Assembly (NCBI GenBank): GCA_902729315.2
Contig: LR746272.1
Location: 8,860,327 to 8,924,326, forward strand
Source of the DNA: Spirodela intermedia
Lineage: Eukaryota > Streptophyta > Magnoliopsida > Alismatales > Araceae
DNA: 64,000 bases
Reading direction: 5' to 3'
Shown here: positions 14,361 through 27,186 of the stretch, one piece after another
How the letters are laid out: every line of letters starts with the position of its first letter
Position numbering within the stretch: the first letter of the stretch is position 1
Notes under the pieces: generated by a model
Told to the model about the DNA's origin: nothing
The model's database searches: none
What the model saw: only the letters and a program-made list of their open reading frames with translations
Program-made: the position numbers and the translations under genes

Positions 14361-14590
14361 ATTAGGTTTCTTTATTTAACTAAATCAAAACAAAATGCAG
14401 AAATTTTCCACACAATTATTCGATAAATAATAATCTAATCTACATACAAAACTGTCATATCCTCTTCCGCTCGCCTAGAATGTTCAAGTTCTTCATATTA
14501 TTTAGTAATTTCATACTCAAGGAAATAACTAAACTACCCTGCACATACTGTCATCATCATCGAAGCTCCTAAAACTTCCAAATCATCATA

Positions 14591-15862
14591 TGGGATGTGA
14601 TGGTCCAATCTTTCATCAATGGTTGTATATAACATTAAAAGAAAACTTTGTCCAAAATTTGACCTTAGTAATAATAAGACTGAACGTCATGTGATTATTT
14701 AAAATCAATACTCTAGGTCATACCATACTTTTAAAAAAATCAAATAAACCACAAAAGATAGAGACATTGTCTTCAATTCTCAAACAGGTTCTACCTTAAG
14801 AAGATGACAAATAGGCTACGGTGCAATGACAAATGTCTCATCTCATAAAATGGGCTTCTAACTAGCCCAAAATTCTATCAAATGAGCTTCATCTCATGGA
14901 CTCAATTAGGCTTTGGTCCCATAGGCTATTAAATCGATATGACTGAAAAGAACCTTAAACCTTTGGCGAAAATAAATAATATTGTAACTTTAAAATGCTG
15001 AAAACAATATTAGACGAAATCATTGTAAAATCTCAATAATGATATATGTTAGCATGTCACAACAGATGCATTGTTGAGAAATAGGGAACATAAGTACCAA
15101 ACTATTACTTGCAATATGTTTTCTAAAATAGTACAGTAGTTTTCAAGAGATTTACACGGCACCATACATGATAAAATATATCCCCCTTTATGTCCTCATA
15201 AATAGAAAATTTTCTTGCCTTTTTATTTTTCATTTGTTATAGGACATACACTATGTCTATTGACAAGACATGAAAAAAATCTTATGTGTTAGTATTAATC
15301 TTACATATACACTTATTATAGTTACTATCCCCTTTCTTGTCAACAGAAAAATGAAAGGGCTGGATTGCAATAACGAAAGTGGCTAGGGTAGAATGAGTGC
15401 TATATAGATTTGTTGAAACAATCAAGGATTTCCTCAAGAGAGTACTAGAGTGGTATGTGAGTATTTGTCAAATTGAAGCAAGATACAGATCTAATGGGGC
15501 TAGAATTATAAGTAAAGAAGGTTAAGAAGAAAGTCTCTTAGAGAGAATATGAATAGGACATAGAAAGAGAAGGGATGATATTATTAAGGTCAATTGAGAA
15601 GATGGTGAACTAGTTCACTATCGACAAGAGTATGTCTGATATAATTAGGTTTTTTAGCGTGTAAGAAATGTCAATGTTGCACAAAATTCAGTAATCAATC
15701 TATTTCAAGGAAAATAGTAAATATTTAGTCATAGGAAAGCATATAATCTAACATAAAAGGATGCTAGGAAAGCTTGAGCTCATTTTACAAAATTGTGAAG
15801 TTTACATTCTAGCAGAATACTCACGGAAAAAAGGTCATCATCAAGACTAATCAACGACATTT
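14591..15862. repeat. AT-rich spacer block, copy A, second part
   Basis: Matches about 18236-19270 (copy B) and 27860-28985 (copy C). Examples are a shared AACATTAAAAGAAAAC segment and a shared segment around ATTTCCTCAAGA near 15430, 19100 and 28630. No gene. Three copies in one array point to block duplication together with the receptor genes, or to a decayed element family. Confidence 0.6.
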
Positions 15863-16449
15863 TGTTAGAACCTTTGTTTTGCTAATGATGGCAATTAAAA
15901 GATTCATCGATTCAAATTAAAAAATATTTGAAGATTTTATCAATAATGGATTAAATAATTTAATTAAGTAACTTTTTTGGATGGATTATAAGTTTTAATT
16001 GCTGAACTTCAAATTGGTTAGCTTACTCCTACGTGTTACACTAGTCAAAATATTGATCATAACATTCGATTCTAAAATAATATTGACTATGGATTTATTA
16101 TATTTTAAAAATTATATTAGATTACTAAATTTTATTAGATGTTTAATTGTAAGACTTTGGAATGTTTAACTCATTGCACATAGTTGTCCAAATAATCAAC
16201 AAATTTACACAATTATGATAAGCTCACTGTGATATAAGTATTACATTTACAACAGAATTACCAAGACGTTATTATGGCTAACCTAATTATTGAAATAATG
16301 GTAAATCAATTTTTTGGTGTTGATTTGTGAAATCATCTTATATTTCAAAGAGAGTGAAAATCAAACAAGTGACCATTCAAATAGGTTTAAACCTAAATTT
16401 CCATGACAATTCCAATTGTACATGTACGCATTGGAAATATGTTTTCAGG
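15863..16449. repeat. possible LTR fragment (copy A)
   Basis: Begins TGTTAGAACCTTTGTTTTG, reminiscent of the 5' end of some plant Ty1/copia LTRs. It resembles 28990-29545, where the sequence runs on into a TATA-containing region. It is cut off by the last-exon fragment at 16450. No polypurine tract or primer-binding site was found, so the LTR label is tentative. Confidence 0.35.
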
Positions 16450-16574
16450 AAAAAAGAATCCATGGACAGGTCATGGGCAGATTCAACGTTGTCTATACAG
16501 AGCAGCAACAGAGGAGACGACCAATTCCACTCCAGCACAACCCGGCTCCTCGGTGACTACACGGATTCGCGGCG
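16450..16574 (+). pseudogene. C-terminal tail fragment of a receptor-kinase last exon
   Basis: Encodes the same tail seen in genes 1 and 3 (Met-Asp-x-x-Trp-Ala-Asp-Ser-Thr-Leu-Ser, then Ser-Ser-Asn-Arg-Gly-Asp-Asp and Leu-Leu-Gly-Asp-Tyr-Thr-Asp-Ser), but the stop codon is lost (CGA) and there is no kinase upstream. It is followed by the same 3' flank as gene 1, so it marks the junction of a duplicated gene-end block with AT-rich DNA. Confidence 0.8.
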
Positions 16575-17949
16575 ACATCCCCCCTGGGTATGGAGCTCCC
16601 CTGGGACACCGGCATCTGCCAATAAGACTTTGACTTAGTTACTCAGCTAGTTAGTCGTCAACGATCAAGATTGTTCTACTTCGGGAGACATTTTAGTGCG
16701 AACCACTATACGCTAGGTAATGTGTTTTAGGAGCGTTTATGGCTATTGTGTCTGGCTCCGTTTACCAGTACCTGGGCTCTTCCAAGAGGAGTTTCCACAT
16801 GTAGATGTGGTGGGACACATCCGGAGGTGCACCAGATCGGCGATCAGATCCAACCTTGATTTATAAACGGGGAGGTAGGGAGGTAGGGAGGTAGGGGGGG
16901 GAGAGAGAGAGAGAGAGAGAGAGAGAATTGTGTTTTGCTGTCTCTCACTGATTTTCTATTTTCATATAAATCAGTGTGGATGAAACTGACCGTTCTTGAG
17001 GGAGGGTTTGGTAGATATCATCGCTGGATAAGTCAATGGCTTCCAAAGTTGCCAACGCGTGAATTCCTGTCAATAGCGTAGGAGGTTCCTCACGACGGCC
17101 CCGTCTGCATGGAAGTGGGTCATGTCCGCGGTCATTATCTGACCACCGGTGAAGGTTTAAGGCTTTTTATTTATATGCGGATGAACATTGGACAAGGAAG
17201 CACGCTCTGCTCGAAAAAAATGCTGGTCATCCAGCTGTCGAAAGGCTGCTGCGTGTGGCACCATTCATCCACCAACCCACACGATATATATTTTCAGATA
17301 GATCCGTTGACAAGTTCCTTCGTGTGTCGAAAGGCTGGGGGGTTTTCCGGAATTGTACGATTGCTAGCAAGATCCTGGATTAACTCGGGAAATTGGCCTT
17401 AGACTAGGAACAATTTTTCGGTTCCACGGACCTAAGTGGCTTGAATAAGGGCACGACCAGAGAATTATGCTTCTTGAAATCGGTTTGTTGCGATCTCTTG
17501 AACAGGCACAAACGTGCTGCATCTGCTCATGGCTTAGAACATCTAAACTATTTTGTCGCAGCGGACGAGAAGGCGGGGGAGGACGAGGACGACATCTCCG
17601 CACCGGGGCCGCTTGCCCTCGCTCAATGCTGTATGGCGGCCCGTTACTGCCCCCCTTGTTGTTGCCAACACGCCGGAAAGAAAGAGAGGTGATGGGAAAC
17701 TTTGACGAATAATAGAGATGAGATCAGGAAATCTCACCCAGAGAAAAAAATGGTTTAGGCACTCACTCTCACCCATGCCTACTACACGCTGGAGAACCCT
17801 CATCTTCGGCCAAGTTCATTTCTATAAGCTCAACTCAACCCAAACGAAGAAGCCCAGCTCAACCCATGTTAGTGTGGAGTTACTAATTTCAAAAATATCT
17901 AGCCTAATGTGGGCCTTATGTCTAGTGGTCACTTTGTAGTTAATGGGCT
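16575..17949. other. 3' flank block, copy B
   Basis: Collinear with the 3' flank of gene 1 with local differences. It includes GGGAGGTAG repeats and a (GA)n run at about 16900-16926, the dispersed spacer motif near 17125-17165, a fossil LRR exon (17341-17404), and a GC-rich stretch near 17540-17650 matching 11700-11830 and 40560-40680. No intact gene. Confidence 0.6.
17341..17404 (+). pseudogene. fossil LRR exon (exon 11 type), second copy
   Basis: Same position relative to the flank as 11455-11518 and similarly diverged from exon 11, so it was duplicated as part of the flank. Short and non-coding. Confidence 0.5.
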
Positions 17950-19270
17950 CACCAATCTAATGTTAACCTCTTGTCGGCAATCCAACTTTATGGTAATAGG
18001 TGTCCCATTAACTCTAAAAACTCAAATGTATATTAGTTCATTTAGCCAAGTTTGTACCTCATGTCAAGCATCCATCAATCTAATACTAGTTTTATGCCAT
18101 GATCAAAACGAAAAATAATGAACCCATTGCCCTATTCTGATGTAATGTCCCATGAACAATTTGTCCCCTATATTAGTCATTTCGTATTGACTAAATATAG
18201 ATGTAAAATGATTATCAACCTTATGTCATTATGGGACTTAATGACCAATCTAGCATCCTTGGGTGTGTTTAACATTAAAAGAAAACCTTGTTCAAAAGTT
18301 CACTTTAGTAATTATAGGAATCAACTTCATGCAAATCTTTAAAACCAAAATGTTAATTCATACCATACATTAAAAGCGTCAAATAAACTCTGAAAAACTG
18401 GCATTTTGTCTTGGACTCTCAAATAGGTTCCACTTGTAGATAATATCAAATAGGAAATGACACAAAAACCTGCCAAATGGGCCTCATCTTATTAAATAGG
18501 CTTGTAATCGGCCCAAAATATCTATCAAATGAGCTTTATAAAATAGACTCCAGTAGGCTTTCGTCCCAAATGCTATTAAATAGACATTTCCTTATGAAGT
18601 CTCGAACAAACTTTAGCCTTTAGTGATAATCGATAATAGTATAACTTTTAAACAATGAAAAAAATATCGATTGAAAATATCATAGAAACATAATAACGAT
18701 AGATCTTAGCATGTCACAATAGATATATTATTGAGACAATAGGAAACAAAATATCAATACATTAAAATAAGATAAAAATGGACCAAATTGTTACTTTATG
18801 TATGCAGTCTGAAATAGTATATTAGTTTTTCAGAGATTTACACAACATTTTAAAGAATAATAAAATATCCCCTATCTATATTGTCACTACTAGACAAAGT
18901 TCTCTCCGTTTATATTTTTCGTTTGTTGCAAAACATCTATTACCTCTATTGAGGAGACAAGATGGCAATCTATTGTATTGGCAATAGTGTTTTAGAGACA
19001 CTTAATACAGGTATTATCCCCTTTCTTGTCAACAGTATATAAAATAATGATAGTGGATAGGACAGAGCTGAGTGCTAAATAGATTTGTTGAAAAAATCAA
19101 CAATTTCCTCAAGAGAAGATTGACTAGTACAACAAAAATGGAATGACTTCTGGAAAAATACAAGCAAGAGCATGTGCTACTGGAATGAGAATTATAAAGT
19201 TAGAATGTTAAGTAGAAGGTCTCTGAAAGAGAATGTGAGTTGGAAATAGAAAGAAGAGGGGATGATGCTA
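17950..19270. repeat. AT-rich spacer block, copy B (uninterrupted)
   Basis: The unbroken version of the block that is split in copy A. No open frame of interest. Confidence 0.6.
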
Positions 19271-19496
19271 ATCAGTGTTGAAAGGCCAAGGTGGTTAAAC
19301 TTGGAGGGTGTTCTAGTGTCGATCAGAGGACAGTGGGCGGCTCAATGAATCTTTACATTATGTACGGATATTGCATGCTTGCAACAGGTAAGAGTTCTCC
19401 ACTTCTCCACAGAGGAGCTCCCAGATTTAGATGACTGATAAGCGTCTGATGTTGCGCAGGTCGATGATCTGATTCACCCTTAAAGAACAAGCCGCG

Positions 19497-19548
<52 letters not shown>

Positions 19549-20400
19549 TGCGGTAGTTCCAAATAAACGAGTGAATCTAGTTATTAAGTTTGCCATTGCA
19601 GCCATAGATGAGGGTGGAAGGAGTTGTTATCAAAACGCCGCATCCGCAAGTGGACCTATCTCTACGATAAATTGTCCGCCACCTGTGAAGGTGGCAAATT
19701 GTCTACTTTTATGCTGATGATTATAATGGTGACATCTTGTTTAGCGATGCAACTCTCGGAACTTTAGCATACGATGACTCTTTTGATCAACCCTGTAGTC
19801 ATCTTCATCAAGGCCATTGAGGTTGGTGGAGTCAGGCCATTGTTTTAGCGGAGCTGTGTTGGTGTTGATAAGCTAACCATTTTGGAGGGTGGGTTTGTTA
19901 GATGTCACTGCTTGGTCATTAAATGAGATCCTAGTTTTTCAACCTTATCTTTAGAACCGGTATTGGTCACACATAAAGTAGAACTATTTTTATCAAACGT
20001 ATGGAGTTCCTACCTTGACTGGACAAACCTTATCATGTGGGACCTCCGAAAGATGACAATGATAAAAATTAATAAGTTTTTAATCCCGTTAAACAACATA
20101 TAATGGTTTGATTAAGTTGTTTTTTCCTTAGAAAATCATATTATTGACTAAGATAATTCAGCAAACCCCTGTCTTTATAAAGAAATAAATCAATCAATAT
20201 TACTCCCTATGGACGTGGTAAGAAGGGCGGGAAGTCCATGGTGCTGACCAGAGGCTTGTCCAGGCTTTAGCAACGCTTAATAAAAGATGCCAGGGCTCGA
20301 GCGCAAAGAGGGGACATCGGAGGCGGGGACGTGGCGCCATTGATAAGCTCCGTCGTCATCGCCATAACCCGTACTAACGTTCTCACGTTGACTTTGGACT
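19271..20400. other. spacer between the array fragments and gene 2
   Basis: Contains a GA then GACA microsatellite (about 19500-19547). A block at 19650-19840 matches 42230-42420 upstream of gene 4 (a motif around GTGAAGGTGGCAAAT). From about 19855 there is the 5' flank shared with gene 1. No gene seen. Confidence 0.55.
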
Positions 20401-20686
20401 AGGTGGAACGAGGTTTTCGAAGGATACTTGGGTCCGCCGATCGATTATTTCTCCTGTTGCTCGTCAGCCAAGAAGTTCCCATGGGCTGCCCCCTCACCTC
20501 GCCATCGGAAGTCGCTGGAGCCTGGCGTCGCCGTCGGGCCATTGCTGAGCCGTAGGACTTTTGATATTCCTATTAATCCGGTGGCCCGCCGACGGTCTAC
20601 GGCGCGAAGTGAGAGCTCTCTTGTTCCTCCCCCACCTACCGCCTGTTCTTCAGCCGGGAAGCGACGCGAAGAAGACGAGGCGCGAG

Positions 20687-23600
20687 ATGAGAGCAGCTGC
20701 TCCGGCGCCGCTGGGGGCGCCGGTGCTCCCCCGAGCTCTGCTCCTCCTCCTCCTCTTGGCGGGGACTATAAACTGCTGTCTCCAGAGCCCGGCCGCCAAC
20801 GCACAGACTCTCCCCCTGGAGGAAGGTGAGTTATACCGACGACCACCGTCCTCCTCTGCTCTGCTCCTCATCACAGGATCGCCAGGAGCTGCTCTCTCTT
20901 TCTCTGCCCCTCTTCTTAACTTCGTTCGACTTCTCAAGTCTGTGTGGCGACCATTACTCAGTTTTTTCGGTTTCAAATGGGGAAAATATTTCCTCTCTCG
21001 GCCCTCATCGAGCAAGAAAATTCCCTCGGCAATCAGAACGCCTGGGCCATTGATTTCCGAACGTATTCAGATACAGAACCGTCTTTAACCTCGATTGCAT
21101 AATAAGATTTTATCTGAAACAATGCTGAAATAAGAAATTTACTTATTCATTATATGTAATTCCTTTTTATTTCGATTCCTAACAACCACCGGGGGGCACC
21201 GCGCGGGAACGTTCAGTCGAAGCGCTCAAGCAAATCGCTTCAAAGCTGAAGATTCCGGCGACGCTGTGGAATTTCGACGTAAATCCTTGCACTGAATGGA
21301 TTAAGGAAGACAGGGACCCCTACGCCCACAACGTCACCTGCCAGGAATTCAGCACGATCACCACGAACGCGACCACGAACAAGATCACGAACACCACCGC
21401 CTGGCATGTCGTCAGCATGTATGCCCCTGACGCTGTCCCCTCCTTGGTGGTAATCCCCTTCTCTGGTTTCGTCGGTAGCTGATTCCTTTCAATATGGACG
21501 AAATGGTGTTCAGCGATATCAAGGCGGCTAATCTGACCGGAGTGCTGCCGGAGGAGTTCGGCAAGCTCAGTTACCTATCCTCTTTGTACGTTCCCCGACC
21601 AAAATTCGTGTTTCTCGATTCTTTCTTATGAATATTCCGGAACTGAACATCTCCGCGCAATTTTCGTATCCTCTGAATCGGCGGAACTGAGCAGTGACGT
21701 CTCTCGGAACTACATCAACGGCTCCATACCAGCCGCTAACTGGACTTCCCTTCCTCTGAAAACCATGTAAACCACGACCATTCCGCTCCTTACATCCCCG
21801 TCAACGCAAAGTCGTTATCTCTATTTTGTGGTCTAGGTGGTAATGGATCTGACCAGGGGCTTTGTTGTATACTATTGTAGAAACGTTCTGGCGAACCGCA
21901 TATCGGGTGCGATTCCTGAGGAGATCGGCAGCATTGGAACACTTGAAATACTGTAATGACGTTATATCCTGTTCGTAGCAACCATTTTATGCACCGTAGT
22001 AGTTGGTGATTGACATTTTTTATTCCTATTGAATCCTTTACCTGAAGTTTCTTGGAGAGCAACATGATGCAAGGGCCTCTTCCTCGTAGCCTCGGAAAAT
22101 TGACCAACTTGAAAAGACTGTAAGCCTCTAGTCTATGGTCTATTCTTCTCCTGTGGTTGAATCTTCGTTTTCATCTGAATCAAAAAGAGAACAGAAGAAA
22201 CTGCAGGCACAATGATCGTAACTTAAGAGACTAGCTAAATAAAATAAGTGACAACGCATCACGTCATTTCAGCCTTCTTTCCTGCAACAACTTCTCGGGT
22301 GAGCTTCCAGAAACACTGAGTAACCTGAAGAACTTGACAGACGTGTACGGTTCCTGCTCTTATATTTGTTGGACTCTTTCATGAGATTAAAAGGATCCTC
22401 TTCTTATTAATAATCGGTGCCGGACGATGTTTTTCAGTAGGCTGGATGGGACCGAGATATCTGGGAGGATACCGAGCTTCATAGGGAACTGGACGAATCT
22501 ACGAAGACTGTTAGCTCTGCTGCCTTTATTTATCTTTTCCCAGCGCGGTTTATCATTTGAAGAGGATGTCTTTACTACATGGCATTCTCATGGGCTATAA
22601 TGTGTTTTCTAATGTCGCAGTGACATCCAAGGAACATTCATGGAGGGTCCCTTTCCACCCGAGTTCTCATTATTGCTGAGCTTAACGCAGTTGTACGCGT
22701 GGCTTTACTCTTTTTCCGTACTCAGGGCAGTTGTCTGGGTTAATGCTCTGTACTGACAATGGCTATGTTGGCTTTCCTTCTGTAGGAGAGTCTCTGACCT
22801 GAAAAATGTGGGCGGTAGCTTCCCTCCCCTTGAGAATCTGCTAGGTTTAAAAGATTTGTAAGACTTCGAGTGACATTTATCCACACGCATGAATATATTT
22901 TTTGGTGGTATGTTGACGGGCTTTTCTGTGTGAACACTGCTAGGGTTCTCCGAAATTGCTCGATATCTGGCAGCATCCCGGACTACATTGGCAGATTTAC
23001 TAAACTGCGAACCCTGTACAGCGCCTTGAACCCAAATATTTGCATGATTTGTTGGTCCAGTGATAATCATGCTCGCATTTGAAAAAAATTGAGATATTTT
23101 AGGTTAAACATCAGTTTCTAAGATGCCTTCAACAAGTCGAGAGATTCTGCATCTGTGCATCATTTTCGAACATCCGCATCTGATAGGCACGTTTAAGTGA
23201 AGGTTCTGCAGGGTCTAGGGGCGCTGCCCCTGATACCCGTGGATTACTGCCTATGTTGTAATTTTTTCTTTTTAACGCTATCCACGAGCTTACATTAGAG
23301 AATAAACTTATTTTTCTTGTCTGTTTATTTCCCAAAGTAAGTTTTGGCATTGAGCTTGGTTCAGATATTTGATTCAGGTACCCTTGTCTGATGATAGTAT
23401 GTGCATGGTCATTGATGTTGCCTGTGGTCTGTCCTTCAAATAATATTTGTAGTCCTTCATACCATAGTTGCTAATTTCTCCTCTTCACCACAGATAAGTT
23501 CAGACAAACTGTAATTGAGAACTCTAAACAATCATATACTAGAAAAGATCTCGGAGGCGCTAATTATCAGATATATAAAATAATTCAGATCAGCACTACG

Positions 23601-26024
23601 CTCTGGGGGTGCAACTTACCTTAATAAATGAGAACGTGGTCGTTACATATGCAGTGGTGTTAATCTTAGGGAGTATTCCATGGTATGTATCCTGCAAACA
23701 ACTCTTAAAAGGTTGGGACTTTTTAGTAACCTTAATATTGGAACCCATTCTCAGAAAATGAATGATTTTTTATTAAAAATCCCTGTACTCTCTTAGACGT
23801 CAGACTAGGAAAACTGTTGATTTCATGTTTACTGCACACTTATTCCTGCATCAATGATTTTCATGCTGCCATTTTTGACATTTGTCTGATAAACATCTGC
23901 TGCAGAGATTTGAGCTTCAACAATTTGACGGGCGAAATACCAGAAAACTTTATGAACCTCAGACGCTTAACAACTATGTAAGTGACTGCGGGTTCTATGT
24001 ACTCGATGATTCGTCATAATGGGTGAAATACGAGAAAACTTTGTGCATCTCGGATCCTAAAAACTAAGTGATTGTGGGTTTTATTTACTCGGTGCTTCAA
24101 CCTAATAGGCCAACAGGAAAGTCAGAAGAGTTATACCTTTCGCTCTTTAAGAAATATCGGTGATAGTTTACTGTGTTCCACATTTGGTGTTGATTATGCA
24201 TGTCAGGTACCTTACAAGCAACAAACTTACTGGATCAATACCTTACTGGATTAAGAGAACCAGACAGAATATGTACGTTTGTCTTCCTGGAAGTTATTTT
24301 GCATTTTATGTCCTGTTAACTTTTTGGTAGCATATGAATCATCATCATGATAGAGCGTTTAAAATTTCAGGGATATTTCTTACAATACATTCACCGATCT
24401 TTCATCTGCACCAGCTAACTGTGAGCAAGAATCACGGTAAGCATGCTTTTTGTCTGTCAGACCTATTGAATTGAATTCTTGTTTCTGGAACTAAAAAGGT
24501 TTGCCTAAATTGCAGGAACTATGTTGCCAGCTTTTCATCGACAACAAGTGACTCGTAGGTTTCTAACATTGTTGAAGCGTATATTCTTGGTAGATCAAGT
24601 ATCTAAATCATTCACTCGTTCCGTTTGACCTTTGTAGGATAGCGTCATGTTTAAGAAAGGACCTTCCCTGTGATGGCATGGCTAAAAGTGGGTGTAAAAT
24701 ATCCTTCCTGGGGGGCAGCATTTGTACCCTTTCAATTTGATTTTTGCTTTTGCGGCTTTGGAAGGAAACATCCTTATGATAAGAAATTTTGATTTTTCAA
24801 AATGACGCCCTCTTGATTAATTTTATTTTTTTTCTGCAGACTATAACCTTTTCATAAATTGTGGAGGTGAAAGGGTGGTTGTTGATGGCAATGAATATGA
24901 ACCTGACCCTTCATTGGAAGGCACATCCAAATATTATCTTTCTCGCAGTGGAAAGTGGGCTCTTAGCAGCACAGGAAACTTTATTGGGGGAAGCAGGGCA
25001 CCATTTGTAGCAGAAAATACGTCAACATTGACAATGCCTAATGCAGAGTTATACACGTCTGCTCGTTTGAATCCTCTCTCTCTCAAATACTATGGTCTAT
25101 GCTTGCAGCCAGGAAATTATACAGTCAAACTGCACTTTGCTGAAATAGTTTTCACTTCTGGCCCGACATTTGGCAATCTTGGAAGGCGTGTGTTTGATGT
25201 ATCAATTCAGGTCATTTGGATTCTTTGGACTTACAATCTTGTTGACATATATAGCGTAGTATTGATATTTTCTTACAGACCTTCGTGATTCTCTTTCGAT
25301 CACTTCCAGATAATAATTCCTGATTATTTTATCTCATAATATCATTCTCTTTGGTGATTTGGTGCCATATGTGCTGATTCTTATCCAAGCCTCACTCACC
25401 CGTGGTTGTCACTGAAGACCCTCTTCGTAGCTTGCATACATGATATCATTTTCTGTAAACGAGAAATCATTTTTCTGTCACTTTTAAAATGTGCTTATTG
25501 ATATTCAGTTGTTCCATTATTTATTTTCATGGGTGTTTTTTTGTGAGTACTTGTGCATCATAGTATAGTTTTCGTTCCCTATTACTAGTTGTAAATTAGG
25601 CCGAGTTTGTAGTCTTTTTGTTTGTATGTTTTTAACCAAGTCTTATGTTGATCTAACTGATAAAACTCTCCACTTTGAAACAGGGGAAAAAGGTGTTAAG
25701 AAACTTTAACATCGTAGATGCAGCCAATGGGACTGGTAAAGAAGTTATCAGGAATTTTACTGCCCTTGTAGAGGGTGGGACTTTGGAGATCCATTTCGTG
25801 TGGTCTGGCAAAGGGACGAATTCCATTCCATATAGAAGTGTCTACGGCCCTCTTATTTCAGCAATTGCAGTAACGCCAAGTGTGTACGAGGAGGTATTTT
25901 ATGCTCTCCCGTTATTATCTGATTGGCTGATTTTAATTGTTTTTTTATTGTAGACTTCACACCGCGTATTTTCGAGGACAATACTGCTGGCCCTTTTAGT
26001 GGAATTGTTCAGCAATATCAGTGA
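20687..26024 (+). CDS. truncated LRR-malectin ectodomain without membrane helix or kinase (gene 2)
   Basis: Nineteen exons remain with consistent phases: 20687-20825, 21217-21418, 21514-21585, 21695-21766, 21881-21952, 22048-22119, 22273-22344, 22438-22509, 22621-22692, 22786-22857, 22944-23015, 23906-23977, 24207-24272, 24371-24436, 24516-24554, 24638-24687, 24840-25210, 25684-25879, and exon 19 (25954-26083). Exon 19 is 130 nt instead of 144. The missing 14 nt shift the frame inside the membrane-helix coding region, giving a stop at 26022-26024. Exons 20-23 (kinase) are absent and only a scrap of exon 24 follows at 27115. The predicted product is about 639 aa: signal peptide, LRR N-cap, twelve LRR units, complete malectin region and a short unrelated tail. 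It should be secreted rather than membrane-anchored. It may be a decoy-like soluble protein or simply a young pseudogene; no stop codon was found before exon 19. Confidence 0.7.
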
Positions 26025-27186
26025 TGACGTTGCTTTGGGTGTTATATGGCTTTGCTTGAGAAGGAAAGCTACTGAGAACAATGGTGAGATGTCACTTGAA
26101 TTTACCTATATTTATTTTTAGTACACAAATCCTTATGAATGCATTGAGTGACAGCTGCAAGTCTTGACTGTTACTTTGCATGTCTTGTGTTTAGAAGAGT
26201 AGAATTTAAACTGCCCTTGCCTGCATATTCTATCTTTTGTTTCTATAAATACTAGCAGCAGAGGAATCCTCTGTTTTTCTGAGAGCACAGTTAAATCCAA
26301 ATTTGCAAATTCTTTACCCACACTGCACATGTGTCTTGTATCTAGAGCGAAAGTTTCTGCAGTTTTGTTTTTCCTTTCTGCAAGTTGTTGGCATATTAAG
26401 TGGACTTGACGAAAAACTGAAGAGCAAATGCGCCTACGTATGCATTTGTATGGTTGCTAACCTTCTGTTGATTAGGTATACACGTCAAACGTCCTCCATG
26501 CCGTAAAGTTGAATCATTTGGAGAAGGGTCTACACTATTTTAGAGCCAGAGCTCTCCCATAGCAGATTGATGTTCGCGGGGGTGCGTTCTTGCCCTATTG
26601 CCTAGTTTGTGCACAATCCTAGTTTTGACATAAAGAGTAGACTGTTTCTCTTTCTTTTCGTTAGTAAGTAACCTAGAAGATGTTTATGCTTTTAAGTGAT
26701 GGGATAAAGGGTAGTCATCAAATGGTCTGGATTGGTGGGAGTTGCCGAATATTTGTGCCAAAGACTACTTGAGTAGCGAAAATCAGGGATATATAGACGT
26801 GAAGATTTTTCTAATGATTTTTGAAACGTTGCCTACGGTCTACATTCTCAGCTTTATAAGTCATCTTCCAGCAACCCTTCTAATTATAAATAGTGGACAA
26901 GCTAGCTAATGCGCATTTGTGTGTATAGATTCCCTATTATTGATTTTTTGCTCTACTGATGACAACTAATAAGGATGCAGCGTAAAGTCCCCACTGATAT
27001 ATAGTATATCTGTTCACTACACATGCGCGCGCACACACATACACACACATACATGCACATATATATATATATATATACATATTTCTTGGTAATGGGTTTT
27101 CCTTTTTTTCTCAGACCAATGTTCTGCAGGAGAAGGGTGCCCTCCTCGAGCTGGTGGAACCCGCCCTGGGTGCCAACGTTTCCGTG
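26025..27186 (+). pseudogene. deleted kinase end of gene 2 (intron 19 fused to intron 23, plus exon 24 scrap)
   Basis: After the frameshifted exon 19 the sequence follows intron 19 of the paralogues to about 26950. It then continues as intron 23 of the degenerate paralogues (compare 784-850 and 30425-30500), so exons 20-23 were removed in one deletion with its junction near 26950. Bases 27115-27186 match the first 72 nt or so of exon 24 ([10 protein letters not shown]), then switch to spacer sequence. Confidence 0.75.
27023..27080. repeat. alternating purine-pyrimidine tract (CG/CA/TA)
   Basis: GCGCGCGCACACACATACACACACATACATGC-like sequence followed by (AT)n. It sits in the remnant of intron 23, about 70 bp from the inferred deletion junction of gene 2. 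Confidence 0.85.

Larger units (their letters stand above)
12416..14590. mobile_element. unclassified insertion of about 2.2 kb splitting the AT-rich block
   Basis: Copies B and C of the AT-rich block run straight through the point where copy A is broken, so this stretch behaves as an insertion. It has no long open frame, no recognisable transposase or reverse transcriptase, and I could not see matching termini or a clear target-site duplication. Inside are a GC-rich tandem repeat (about 13642-13800) and a degenerate repeat of pyrimidine/AT phrases (about 14110-14360). It may be a decayed non-autonomous element. The edges are accurate only to about 20 bp. Confidence 0.4.
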
